From Streptomyces sp. (GTDB lineage Bacteria > Actinomycetota > Actinomycetes > Streptomycetales > Streptomycetaceae): DNA of 54,701 nt. A program made the position numbers and the translations under genes. Within the stretch, counting starts at the first letter, position 1; each line of letters opens with the position of its first letter. Shown here in pieces: positions 17,025 to 24,921 of this stretch. The stretch is taken from contig NZ_JAEKKT010000152.1 in NCBI RefSeq assembly GCF_019510245.1, forward strand, positions 1-54,701. Direction: 5' to 3'. The notes under the pieces were generated by a model. It saw nothing but the letters and a program-made list of their open reading frames with translations, was not told the origin of the DNA and did no database searches.

Positions 17025-17444
17025 ATGACGGCCGTGGAAGAGAGGCCGAAGCGGCTGACCAGTGGGCCGGGGACGCTGCTGGTGTGGTTCTACGGTGTGA
17101 TGGTCGTGGGGGCGGTGTCGCGATCTGCTTACCAGATCGCGACGGAGTTCGACCGGGCGCCGCTCGCGTACTCGTTGTCCGCCGTTGCCGGGGTGGTGTA
17201 CGCGTTCATCACGTACACGCTGGTGCGGGGCGGCGAGACGGCCCGCAGGGTGGCGCGGGTGTGCTGCGCCGCCGAACTCGCAGGGGTGTTGATCGTGGGT
17301 ACGTGGACCGTGGTCGACGCGTCCGCGTTCCCGGATGCGACCGTGTGGTCGGACTACGGGATGGGGTACGTGTTCATTCCCGTGCTGTTGCCGATTTCTG
17401 CGTTGTACTGGTTGCGCAAGGGCGCCCAGGAGGAAGCGGCTTGA
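17025..17444 (+). CDS. Integral membrane protein, 139 residues
   Basis: The ATG at 17025 follows GGGGAGGGTGAG, an excellent ribosome site overlapping the end of the previous gene (stop at 17021-17023). The product has about four transmembrane helices (around residues 18-38, 48-68, 79-98 and 112-130) and a basic N-terminus RPKRLTSG. It is predicted to partner with the preceding 119-residue membrane protein. Function unknown. The gene ends just before a family A repeat that separates it from a convergent acetyltransferase gene. Confidence 0.75.
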   Translation: MTAVEERPKRLTSGPGTLLVWFYGVMVVGAVSRSAYQIATEFDRAPLAYSLSAVAGVVYAFITYTLVRGGETARRVARVCCAAELAGVLIVGTWTVVDASAFPDATVWSDYGMGYVFIPVLLPISALYWLRKGAQEEAA

Positions 17445-17472
17445 GGAACGTGCGCGACTGCGGGTAGTCCCT

Positions 17473-17540
17473 GGCTGGTCGCGCAGTTCCTCCCCCGGTC
17501 TTCGACCGGGGGTACCCCCAGCGCCCCTGAAGGGGCGCTT
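17473..17540 (+). repeat. Family A hairpin repeat, copy 3, between convergent genes
   Basis: Contains the full form: GGTCGCGCAGTTCC flank, CCCCCGGTCTTCGACCGGGGG hairpin and the AGCGCCCCT/AGGGGCGCT hairpin at 17520-17539 (nine-base arms, two-base loop). It lies between the ends of two convergent genes, where it could stop transcription from both sides. Confidence 0.75.
17520..17539. terminator. Bidirectional terminator-like hairpin
   Basis: Perfect arms AGCGCCCCT and AGGGGCGCT with a GA spacer, followed by TT on the plus strand. It sits between convergent genes ending at 17444 and 17560. Confidence 0.55.
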
Positions 17541-17559
17541 CAGTGAGGGCGGTGAAAAG

Positions 17560-18057
17560 CTAGGCCGTTGTCGCGTAGGTACTGGCCGCCTTTTCCAGGA
17601 CGATCATCGGGACGCCGTCCGCGCCCTTCGAGGTGCCTACGGTTTCGTAGCCGACGCGGCGGTACAGGCGGAGGTTGCCCTCGCTGCGGTGGCCGGTGAA
17701 GAGGCGGAACCTCTTGGCGCCGCGCTGTTCGGCGAGGGCCTCCTCGGCCGCGCGGAGCAGGCGGGCGCCGATGCCGTGGCCCTGCAGGCGGGGGTGGACG
17801 CAGAGCTTGCCGATGGCGGCGGCGCCGTCCTCGGTGACCGAGCCGCGGACCGAGCCGACGACCTCCTCGCCGAGGCGGGCGACGAAGACGCAGTCGGTGG
17901 CGAGTTCCTGGCGGACCGAGTCGAGGCTCTGGACGAGCGGGTCGATGCGGTAGTTGCCGTACAGCGCTGCCTCACTCTGGAAGCACAGGTACTGGAGCCT
18001 GAAGATCTGCTCTGCATCCTGCTCGGTCGCCACCGAGATGGTCACGCTCATGCCCAT
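17560..18057 (-). CDS. GNAT family N-acetyltransferase
   Basis: A 165-residue GNAT enzyme: the acetyl-CoA-binding motif A reads LCVHPRLQGHGIGARLL (Q/RxxGxG/A pattern), followed by the AEEALAEQRG helix and GNLRLYRRVGYETVG, the usual end of the fold. The ATG at 18057 has GGGAGG nine bases upstream; an internal ATG at 18051 is also possible. The open frame extends to 18636, but that part is antisense to the sigma-factor gene and reads as random Arg/Pro-rich sequence. Substrate unknown. Confidence 0.85.
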   Translation of the reverse strand: MGMSVTISVATEQDAEQIFRLQYLCFQSEAALYGNYRIDPLVQSLDSVRQELATDCVFVARLGEEVVGSVRGSVTEDGAAAIGKLCVHPRLQGHGIGARLLRAAEEALAEQRGAKRFRLFTGHRSEGNLRLYRRVGYETVGTSKGADGVPMIVLEKAASTYATTA

Positions 18058-18101
18058 GTGCGCACGCCTCCCGCTCACCTGATCGCCTGTCGTCCTCACT
18101 C

Positions 18102-18608
18102 CTATCCCCGCGCTTCGCGGGGCGCAACCTCCGGCGTCAACAATCGGCGCAGACAACCCAGACATCTGGAGCGTTCCGGGCCGAGGCTGCCCTGTGAGAT
18201 ACCCAACTCCCCCGCGATTTCCCGGTATGTCAGGTCCTTCGGGGAGAGCAGAGCCTGCACGAGGCGGGGGCAGCGGCCGGGGAGGCGGGCGACCGCCTCG
18301 CGCAGGGCGCGGTGCCGGGCGGTGATGAGGACACGTTGTTCGGGGGTGGGGGCGCCGGGGTCGGCGGGGTCGGTGGCGTAGGGGTGTTCCCGGCGGGCGG
18401 TACGCCGGGTGCGGCGGGACTCGGCGCGCACGGCACGGCGCAGCCAGTCCTCCGGAGCCCGGGGTGGGCCGTGGGTCTCCAGGCGCTCCAGGAGGCGGAG
18501 CCAGACGCTCTGCTCGAGGTCGCGGGGGTCGCTGCCGCAGGCATGCGCCTCGGCGGCGGCCTCCGCGGTGAGCAGCGGGTGCAGGGCGGCGACCAGGTCG
18601 TTCGTCAT
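18102..18608 (-). CDS. RNA polymerase sigma factor, sigma-70 family (ECF-like)
   Basis: A 168-residue protein with sigma region 2-like sequence (DLEQSVWLRLLERL...EDWLRRAVRAESRR) and region 4-like sequence near residues 105-155 (ALREAVARLPGRCPRLVQAL, then DLTYREIAGELGISQGSLGPERSRCL helix-turn-helix). The size and layout match the small ECF-like sigma factors of Streptomyces. No anti-sigma gene is adjacent, so its control is unknown. It is downstream of glpQ1 but separated by a strong terminator hairpin. Confidence 0.8.
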   Translation of the reverse strand: MTNDLVAALHPLLTAEAAAEAHACGSDPRDLEQSVWLRLLERLETHGPPRAPEDWLRRAVRAESRRTRRTARREHPYATDPADPGAPTPEQRVLITARHRALREAVARLPGRCPRLVQALLSPKDLTYREIAGELGISQGSLGPERSRCLGCLRRLLTPEVAPREARG

Positions 18609-18621
18609 ATGCGGAACGACG

Positions 18622-18654
18622 CGGCCGCCCCGGCACGGGTTGCCGGGGCGGCCG
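18622..18654 (-). terminator. Terminator hairpin after glpQ1
   Basis: Perfect 14-bp arms at 18622-18635 and 18641-18654 (CGGCCGCCCCGGCA and its complement) with a five-base loop. A second small hairpin, CACCCCG/CGGGGTG, lies at about 18660-18675, between this and the glpQ1 stop at 18683. Confidence 0.7.
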
Positions 18655-18682
18655 GGAGACACCCCGAACGGGGTGCGGGGGC

Positions 18683-19867
18683 TCAGCCGTTGACGAAGTC
18701 GGCGCGGGCCAGCAGGGCGGTGTCGGCGTTGTCGGTGAAGACGCCGTCGATGCCGGTCTCGAAGTACTTCTGGAAGACCGGGAAGACGTTGCCGTAGGCG
18801 TCCGCGGCGGAGCCGTTGCGGTAGGCCGGCGGCAGGAAGGGATTCTCGTTGCGCATGGTGTACGGGTGCAGGATCAGACCGACCTTGTGCGCGTCCGCGA
18901 CGAGGGTGCTCGGCGTGGTGAAGTTGCCGTTCGCGTCCTTCGGGATGATCAGGTCGAGGGTCGGGCCGATGCCCTGCGCGTAGCCGGCGATCTCGCGCAG
19001 GCCCTTGGGCGTGATCAGGTCGGCGACGGTGCGCGGGTCACCGGTCGCGACGAAGTCGTAGGGCCGGGTGGTCGCGCCGGACAGCAGGACCACCAGCGGG
19101 TTGTCGACCAGTGTGTTCAGGCGCTGGATGCTGGTCGGCTCGAAGGACTGCAGGATGACGGGCGAGTTCCGCTTGTCCTTGCCGTACTTGCGCAGCAGTT
19201 TGGCGACGCGCTCCTCGAGGCCGAGGCCGAGGCGGCGGAAGTAGGTGGGGTGCTTGGTCTCGGGGTAGATCCAGACCTGCTTGCCGCGCTTGCGGGTCTG
19301 CTCGTCCTGCCACTTGAGGACTTCCTCGAAGGTGGGGATCTCCCAGCGGCCGTTGTAGACCGTGTTGTGCGGGCGGTTGGCCGGGATGCGCTCGATCGCG
19401 CGCAGCGTCTTCAGCTCGGCGAGCGTGAAGTCCTCGGTGAACCAGCCGGTGGTGGGGACGCCGTCCAGCGTCTTGGTGGTCTTGCGGTCGGCGAACTCGG
19501 GGTGGTCGGCGACGTTCGTGGTGCCGCCGATCTCCGGTTCGTGGCGGCAGACCAGGTGGCCGTCCCTGGTGGGGACGAGGTCGCCGGCCTCGACGACGTC
19601 GGCGCCGAGGTCGAGGGCGAGGTTGTAGGAGCCGAAGGTGTGCTCCGGACGGTAGCCGCTGGAGCCGCGGTGGCCGATGATCGTCGGCTTCGGCAGGCTC
19701 TTCAGGCCGCCGTTGCCGTGACCGGCCTGCCTGGCCTCGGCCGCTCTGGCCGCGCCGGGCAGTCCGAGGACCGCACCACCGGCGCCCAGCACCGCGGCAC
19801 CGAGCAGCGCCCGCCGTCCGGTCGTGCCGTTCACCTGCGTCCGCTCGTTCGACTCGTCCGTGTTCAT
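18683..19867 (-). CDS. glpQ1: Secreted glycerophosphodiester phosphodiesterase
   Basis: A 394-residue secreted enzyme that hydrolyses glycerophosphodiesters to glycerol-3-phosphate and an alcohol, supplying phosphate and carbon. A twin-arginine signal (TTGRRALLGAAVLGAG, cleavage after about AARA) sends it out through the Tat route. Catalytic motifs of the GDPD fold follow: IIGHRGSSGYRPEHT, then VEAGDLVPTRDGHLVCRHEP with the acidic metal ligands, and later WIYPETKHP. The ATG at 19867 has GGAGGG seven bases upstream. In S. coelicolor the homologous gene is known to be phosphate-controlled through PhoP, and a PHO-box-like triple repeat is found about 180 bases upstream here. Confidence 0.9.
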   Translation of the reverse strand: MNTDESNERTQVNGTTGRRALLGAAVLGAGGAVLGLPGAARAAEARQAGHGNGGLKSLPKPTIIGHRGSSGYRPEHTFGSYNLALDLGADVVEAGDLVPTRDGHLVCRHEPEIGGTTNVADHPEFADRKTTKTLDGVPTTGWFTEDFTLAELKTLRAIERIPANRPHNTVYNGRWEIPTFEEVLKWQDEQTRKRGKQVWIYPETKHPTYFRRLGLGLEERVAKLLRKYGKDKRNSPVILQSFEPTSIQRLNTLVDNPLVVLLSGATTRPYDFVATGDPRTVADLITPKGLREIAGYAQGIGPTLDLIIPKDANGNFTTPSTLVADAHKVGLILHPYTMRNENPFLPPAYRNGSAADAYGNVFPVFQKYFETGIDGVFTDNADTALLARADFVNG

Positions 19868-20188
19868 GAGCGCCCTCCTGACCTTCCGCCCTTCGATGCC
19901 GGCTGATCGTAGGACTGCACATGTGACCGAAGGGAGACCGCCGGCCCAACGGCCGGATGACGCCGTATGGCTGGTGGACGGCGTGTCATGACGGTCCGTC
20001 GGCGACATCCGTCACATCGTCGCGGGCTCGTTACAAGCCGACTCCCGGGTGTCACCGCAGGTAAACCAGCGTCAACAGTACGTAAGACCTCGGTGAACCG
20101 GCCGTACCCGATGTGCGCTTCCCGCGGAGCCGCGAGTAATGTCCTCACCTGCACAGACTCATACCGCCCCTCGACATCGGAGGACCCG
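19868..20188. other. Divergent promoter region glpQ1 / acyltransferase
   Basis: The 320-base gap serves two divergent genes. Apart from the PHO-box-like repeats, no further element is clear. No gene was found here. Confidence 0.6.
20049..20076 (-). promoter_or_regulatory. PHO-box-like direct repeats upstream of glpQ1
   Basis: On the minus strand three heptamers resembling GTTCACC follow each other: GTTGACG (20070-20076), GTTTACC (20060-20066) and GTGACAC (20049-20055), with steps of 10 and 11 bases. This is the arrangement bound by PhoP in Streptomyces. It could also affect the divergent acyltransferase gene. Confidence 0.55.
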
Positions 20189-20860
20189 TTGTCCCGCTTC
20201 GCGCTCATCAAGGCAGTGCTCGGACCGATCATGCGCCTGATGTTCCGCCCCCAGGTGGAGGGCGTGGAGCACATCCCGGGGGACGGGCCGGTCATCCTCG
20301 CCGGCAACCACCTCACCTTCATCGACTCGATGATCCTGCCGCTCGTGAGCAAGCGGCAGGTCTTCTTCATCGGCAAGGACGAGTACGTCACCGGAAAGGG
20401 CTTCAAGGGCCGGCTGATGGCCTGGTTCTTCACCGGTGTCGGCATGATCCCGGTGGACCGGGACGGCGCGAGCGGCGGCGTCGCCGCGCTGATGACCGGC
20501 AAGCGGGTCCTGGACGAGGGCCGGATCTTCGGGATCTACCCGGAGGGCACCCGCTCCCCCGACGGCCGGCTCTACCGGGGCCGTACCGGCATCGCGCGGC
20601 TGACGCTGATGACCGGCGCGCCGGTGGTCCCCTTCGCGATGATCGGCACGGACAAGCTGCAGCCGGGCGGCGCGGGCATCCCGCGGCCCGGCAAGGTCAC
20701 CGTCCGGTTCGGCGAGGCCATGGAGTTCTCGCGGTACGAGGGGATGGACCGGGACCGCTACGTGCTGCGGGCCGTGACCGACTCGGTGATGGCCGAGGTG
20801 ATGCGGCTGTCCGGGCAGGAGTACGTGGACATGTACGCCACGAAGGCGAAGGCCGCCTGA
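20189..20860 (+). CDS. 1-acyl-sn-glycerol-3-phosphate acyltransferase (PlsC-like)
   Basis: A 223-residue membrane-associated acyltransferase of phospholipid synthesis, adding the second acyl chain to lysophosphatidic acid. The four family motifs are present: NHLTFID (NHX4D, catalytic), GVGMIPVDRDG, YPEGTRS and a later VVPFAMIG. The start is TTG at 20189, chosen because GGAGGACCCG sits directly before it; the open frame runs further upstream without a ribosome site. A 13-bp terminator hairpin follows. Streptomyces have several paralogues, so the exact acyl acceptor is open. Confidence 0.88.
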   Translation: MSRFALIKAVLGPIMRLMFRPQVEGVEHIPGDGPVILAGNHLTFIDSMILPLVSKRQVFFIGKDEYVTGKGFKGRLMAWFFTGVGMIPVDRDGASGGVAALMTGKRVLDEGRIFGIYPEGTRSPDGRLYRGRTGIARLTLMTGAPVVPFAMIGTDKLQPGGAGIPRPGKVTVRFGEAMEFSRYEGMDRDRYVLRAVTDSVMAEVMRLSGQEYVDMYATKAKAA

Positions 20861-20891
20861 CGGCGGAGACGGGCTGACACCCTTTCGGCGC

Positions 20892-20920
20892 AAGGGCACG
20901 GACCGGTGGTCCGTGCCCTT
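20892..20920 (+). terminator. Terminator after acyltransferase gene
   Basis: Perfect 13-bp arms (20892-20904, AAGGGCACGGACC; 20908-20920) with a three-base loop, followed by CTGTCTG. It is 31 bases after the acyltransferase stop. Confidence 0.75.
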
Positions 20921-21040
20921 CTGTCTGCCATCTGCCGGACACCCGTCCGGCGTCCGCCTGCCGGTGGAATCTGTCCCGACACATCGGTCATTCGCCCGCA
21001 TTTACCTGCCATATGAGCACACAGCATGTCTTATTCAGAC

Positions 21041-22693
21041 ATGCAGAAACCTTCTCGGCGTACCCTGCTCCGTGCTCCGTTCGCTGCCGCCGGCGCGGGA
21101 CTCCTCGCGGCATGTACCGACTCGGGCTCCGAACCCCGTTCCGGCCCGCAGCACACGGTCGGCACCGCGGGGTTCGTCCCGCAGGGGCCCAAGGGGTACG
21201 TCAACCCGTCGGACCCGGAGGTGCTCGCGGCCGAGCGGAAGCGCGGCTCCGGGCCCGTCCGCATGATCAGGTTCACGGCGGCCAGGAGCATGCTGGACCT
21301 GGGCGGGCGGTCGGTGCACAGCTGGGCGTACAACGAGTCGATCCCCGGGCCGCTGGTGCGCGTCACCGCCGGTGACGTCCTCAGCCTGACCCTCTCCAAC
21401 CAACTGGCCGAGAAGACCACACTGCACGCCCACGGGGTGCGCCTGCGCTGCGACATGGACGGTGTCCCGGACCTGACCCAGCCGCCCATCCAGCCGGGCA
21501 CGGACTTCATCTACCGGTTCGTCGCCGCCCACCCCGGCACCTATCTGCTCCACTCGCACGTCGGCATGCAGCCCGACCGGGCTCTCTACGCGCCGTTCAT
21601 CGTCGACGACCCGAAGGAACCGCTCGCCTACGACCAGGAGTGGATCGTCGTCCTGGACGACTGGGTCGACGACATCGACGGCTCCAGCCCCGACCAGGTG
21701 CTCGACCAGCTCAAGCCGGGCGGGTCCATGGCGATGAACATGGGGATGGGCATGGGCCCCGGCCACGGGAGCCCGAGCCCGCACGGATCGGCGCACGCCT
21801 CCGCATCGCCGTCCAAGCCCTCGTCCAAGCCCAAGTCCAAGAAGCCGACGGGCCCCGACCGGATCCTGCACAACTCGCACAGCCAGCTGCTGCACGGCGA
21901 GGGCGGCAACGTCGCCTACCCGCACTACCTGGCCAACGGCCGCCTGCACACCGATCCCTCGGTCTTCCGCTGCCGCCCCGGCGACCGGGTCCGGATCCGC
22001 ATCATCAACGCGGGCTCCGAGACCGCGTTCCGGGTCGCGCTCGGCGGCCACCAGATGACCGTGACCCACACCGACGGCTACCCCGTGCAGCACAAGAGGA
22101 CCGACGCGCTGCTCATCGGGATGGCCGAGCGGTACGACGTCCTCGTCACCGCCAAGGACGGTGTCTTCCCGCTCGTCGCACTCGCCGAGGGCAAGAAGGG
22201 CAAGGCGATGGCGATCCTCCGCACCGACAAGGGGAAAAGCCTTCCGGCTCCGGATGTCCGCCCGGACGAGCTGGACCGCGAGATCGTGCCGGCGCGCCGC
22301 CTGCTGCCGGCCGAGTCCGTCGCCATGGACGACCGGGTCCCCGACCGCGACCTGCTCATCAGGATCACCGGCACGATGCAGCGGTACGACTGGGGGTTCG
22401 ACCACACGCAGTACGACGTGCGGCAGCGGCACGAGGTGCGGTCGGGTGAGCGGGTGCGGCTGACGCTCGTCAACGCGACCGACATGTGGCACCCGATGCA
22501 CCTGCACGGGCACACGTTCTCGGTCACCGGGATCAGCTCGGCGGGGGCGCGCAAGGACACGACGATCGTGTTGCCGCATCGCAAGCTGGTGCTCGACTTC
22601 GATGCCGACAACCCCGGGTTGTGGATGCTGCACTGTCACAACCAGTACCACTCGGAGAGCGGGATGATGACGGTGCTCGGTTACAAGAAGTGA
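21041..22693 (+). CDS. Multicopper oxidase (laccase-like), Tat-lipoprotein
   Basis: A 550-residue secreted multicopper oxidase. The N-terminus SRRTLLRAPFAAAGAGLLAAC combines a twin-arginine motif with a lipobox Cys, so it is probably exported folded with copper and lipid-anchored. The copper ligands are in the expected order: HAHG (near residue 130), HSHVG, HPMHLHGHTF and the C-terminal HCHNQYHSESGMM with the type 1 Cys. The first motif lacks the usual Trp (HWHG becomes HAHG). A Met/Gly/Pro/Lys-rich insertion (MAMNMGMGMG, then SKPSSKPKSKK) in the middle may bind copper. Substrate could be phenolics, Cu(I) or Mn(II). ATG 21041 is used; ATG 21026 is also possible. No obvious ribosome site. Confidence 0.88.
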   Translation: MQKPSRRTLLRAPFAAAGAGLLAACTDSGSEPRSGPQHTVGTAGFVPQGPKGYVNPSDPEVLAAERKRGSGPVRMIRFTAARSMLDLGGRSVHSWAYNESIPGPLVRVTAGDVLSLTLSNQLAEKTTLHAHGVRLRCDMDGVPDLTQPPIQPGTDFIYRFVAAHPGTYLLHSHVGMQPDRALYAPFIVDDPKEPLAYDQEWIVVLDDWVDDIDGSSPDQVLDQLKPGGSMAMNMGMGMGPGHGSPSPHGSAHASASPSKPSSKPKSKKPTGPDRILHNSHSQLLHGEGGNVAYPHYLANGRLHTDPSVFRCRPGDRVRIRIINAGSETAFRVALGGHQMTVTHTDGYPVQHKRTDALLIGMAERYDVLVTAKDGVFPLVALAEGKKGKAMAILRTDKGKSLPAPDVRPDELDREIVPARRLLPAESVAMDDRVPDRDLLIRITGTMQRYDWGFDHTQYDVRQRHEVRSGERVRLTLVNATDMWHPMHLHGHTFSVTGISSAGARKDTTIVLPHRKLVLDFDADNPGLWMLHCHNQYHSESGMMTVLGYKK

Positions 22694-22736
22694 GGGGGGA
22701 GGGGTTCGGTGGCATTTTGGGCGCGGGTGCGTCGTG

Positions 22737-22800
22737 GTTTCTCCCGCAGTTCCTCCCCCAGCCCTCGGCCGGGGGTACCCCCAGCGCCCCTGGGGTGTTG
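22737..22800 (+). repeat. Family A hairpin repeat, copy 4, between convergent genes
   Basis: CGCAGTTCCTCCCCCAGCCC followed by TCGGCCGGGGGTACCCCCAG and CGCCCCTGGGG. It fills the gap between the multicopper oxidase (ending 22693) and the MFS gene (ending 22804), which converge. Confidence 0.75.
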
Positions 22801-22803
22801 CGC

Positions 22804-24330
22804 CTACGCGGCACCTTCCAGTTTCTGGTTCCTGAGCAGGAACCAGGCCGCCAGTGCTGTTGCCAGGAGGACGGTGGCGCCTGCGCCCGAGGCCAGGTGG
22901 AGGCCGTGGGTGAAGGAGTCGCGGGCCGCTGTCAGCATGTCGGTCGCCGTGGGTGCGGGCATGGTCTTCGATGCCTCCAGCGCCGCGCCGAGCGATTCGC
23001 GGGCGGCGGGCGGGGTGCCCGGCGGGGCCGCGAAGCCGCGGTAGACGCCCATCACGATGGAGCCGAGCAGGGCGATGCCCAGCGCGGCACCCAGTTCGTA
23101 GGCCGTCTCGGAGACCGCCGAGGCGGCACCGGCCTGGTCCTTGGGGACGCTGGAGAGGATCACGTCCGCCGTCACCGTGAAGGAGAAGCCCGCGCCGACG
23201 CCGACCACCAGGAGGGCGGCACCGAGGACCGGGTAGCCGGTGGACTGCGAGAGGGTGGTCAGGGCCGCGAGGGCCACGCCCACGGCCGCCAGGCCGCCGG
23301 AGACCACCGCACGTACGGAGTGACGGCGCGCCGCCCGCCCGGCCACCAGGCCCGCCGCGATCGCGCCGACCGCTGCCGGCAGTTCGGCGAGGCCCGCCTC
23401 GAACGGACTCCTGCCCTGCACCAGTTGCAGGTACTGGGAGAGGAAGAACACCAGGCCGGACATGCCGAGCACGGTCAGCAGGTCGGCCAGGACCGCGCCG
23501 CTGAAGCCGCGGTTGCGGAACAGCCTCATGTCCAGCAGGGGCTCGGGCATGGTGAGCTGGCGGCGGACGAAGCCGTGGAGGGCCACGACGCCGAGGACGG
23601 CGGCGGCCGCGGTCCCGCCGGTGAGGCCGTGGGCCGCGGCCTCCTTCACCGCGTACACGACGGCGATCACGCCGACCAGCGACAGGACGACGCTGTTCAG
23701 GTCCCAGGGACCCGGGGCGGGGTTGCGGGACTCCGGGAGCGTCCGGAGGCCGACGAGGACCAGGACCACCATCACCGGCAGGTTGATCAGGAAGACCGAG
23801 CCCCACCAGAAGTGTTCGAGCAGGAAGCCCCCCACGATCGGGCCGACGGCCGTGCCGGCCGAGGCCGCCGCACCCCAGATGCCGACGGCGAGGCTGCGTT
23901 CGCGCGGGTCGTGGAAGAGGTTGCGGATCAGGGCGAGGGTGGCCGGCATCAGGGTCGCGCCCGCGACGCCCAGCAGGGCGCGGGCCGCGATCAGCATGCC
24001 GGGGGTCGTCGCGTACGCGTTCAGGACGGATATCGCGCCGAACGCCGTGGCGCCGACGAGCAGGATCCGCTTGCGGCCGATGCGGTCGCCGAGGCTGCCC
24101 ATCGAGACCAGCAGACCGGCGATGACGAAGGAGTAGACGTCGCCGATCCACAGCAGCTGGGTGCCGGAGGGGTCGAGGTCTTCGCTGATGTACGGGGTCG
24201 CCAGGCCGAGGACGGTCGCGTCCACGGCCACCAGCAGCACGGCGAGCACGAGGGCGGAGAGGGCGAGCCAGCGGCCCGGCCGCTTCTCCTCCGTCTCCGC
24301 GACGCGCGCCGGCTGCACGGTGCTGGTCAT
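22804..24330 (-). CDS. MFS multidrug exporter, DHA2 (14-TMS) family
   Basis: A 508-residue exporter of the EmrB/QacA-like DHA2 group, driven by the proton gradient. Motif A between helices 2 and 3 is GSLGDRIGRKRILLVG, and the motif C region (about GIWGAAASAGTAVGPIVGG) marks it as a drug:H+ antiporter; the first helix carries VDATVLGLA with the family's conserved Asp. Fourteen hydrophobic segments can be counted. The start codon overlaps the end of the TetR gene by four bases (24327-24330), so regulator and pump are co-translated. Typical of tetR-pump pairs in which the pumped compound is the inducer. The substrate is unknown. Confidence 0.88.
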   Translation of the reverse strand: MTSTVQPARVAETEEKRPGRWLALSALVLAVLLVAVDATVLGLATPYISEDLDPSGTQLLWIGDVYSFVIAGLLVSMGSLGDRIGRKRILLVGATAFGAISVLNAYATTPGMLIAARALLGVAGATLMPATLALIRNLFHDPRERSLAVGIWGAAASAGTAVGPIVGGFLLEHFWWGSVFLINLPVMVVLVLVGLRTLPESRNPAPGPWDLNSVVLSLVGVIAVVYAVKEAAAHGLTGGTAAAAVLGVVALHGFVRRQLTMPEPLLDMRLFRNRGFSGAVLADLLTVLGMSGLVFFLSQYLQLVQGRSPFEAGLAELPAAVGAIAAGLVAGRAARRHSVRAVVSGGLAAVGVALAALTTLSQSTGYPVLGAALLVVGVGAGFSFTVTADVILSSVPKDQAGAASAVSETAYELGAALGIALLGSIVMGVYRGFAAPPGTPPAARESLGAALEASKTMPAPTATDMLTAARDSFTHGLHLASGAGATVLLATALAAWFLLRNQKLEGAA

Positions 24331-24878
24331 GATTCCTCTCTTCGTCGTGCGCCGCCGAGCAACAGCTCGACGATCATGTGGGTGAAGTCCTTGGGGGCGA
24401 CGCGGCCTTCGGAGACCGCCCAGGCGGCGGAGGCCAGCAGGCCGTACAGCGCCTCGGTGAGCCAGGCGGGCGTGAGGTCGATACGGAACTCGCCGGTCCG
24501 CTGGCCGCGCCTGAAGAGGGCCGCGATGCGGTCGTCGATCCGTGTCCAGCCCTGGTGCTGCCCGTCGCCCTCGAACAGCTGGTTCTCGGTGTAGAGGAAG
24601 GCGAGCAGGCCGGCGGCCGGTTCGATCTCGCGGACCAGACGGTGTACGGCGTCGGCCGCGGGGCCCTCGTCCAGGCGGGCCGCGTCCAGGGCCGCCTCGC
24701 ACTCCTCGATGCCGAGCGCCTCCAGCGCGCGGACGAGCGCGTCGCGCCCCGCGAAATGCCGGTGCAGGGTGGCCCGGCTGATCCCGGCGGCCTTGGCGAC
24801 CTCGTCCATGGTCGCGGTGGATTTGCGGGTCAGCAGGGCGGCTGCGCTGCGCAGGACATGGTCGCGGTCGAGGGCCAT
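24327..24878 (-). CDS. TetR family transcriptional repressor
   Basis: A 183-residue regulator. Residues about 5-50 are the TetR DNA-binding domain, with the helix-turn-helix AKAAGISRATLHRHFAGRDAL. The C-terminal half is a ligand-binding domain with a conserved Trp-rich end (YGLLASAAWAVSEGRV). ATG 24878 was chosen because the homologous domain starts there; there is no Shine-Dalgarno site, so a leaderless mRNA is possible. A perfect 20-bp palindrome lies just upstream at 24897-24916, the likely operator for autoregulation and for the aldo/keto reductase gene, whose 3' end is next to it. Confidence 0.88.
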   Translation of the reverse strand: MALDRDHVLRSAAALLTRKSTATMDEVAKAAGISRATLHRHFAGRDALVRALEALGIEECEAALDAARLDEGPAADAVHRLVREIEPAAGLLAFLYTENQLFEGDGQHQGWTRIDDRIAALFRRGQRTGEFRIDLTPAWLTEALYGLLASAAWAVSEGRVAPKDFTHMIVELLLGGARRREES

Positions 24879-24896
24879 GAGACAAGAGTAACCCAG

Positions 24897-24916
24897 GTGA
24901 GACACTCACGTCTCAC
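24897..24916. promoter_or_regulatory. Palindromic operator of the TetR-MFS unit
   Basis: GTGAGAC-ACTCAC-GTCTCAC: perfect seven-base arms at 24897-24903 and 24910-24916, six-base spacer. It starts 19 bases before the TetR start codon, where a repressor would block the promoter. A further half-site-like TGAGAC lies inside the start region. Confidence 0.75.
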
Positions 24917-24921
24917 AAGGG

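Noticed and set aside
21026..21040. Start of the multicopper oxidase at ATG 21026
   Set aside because: Possible, but the twin-arginine signal reads better from ATG 21041; kept as an alternative.
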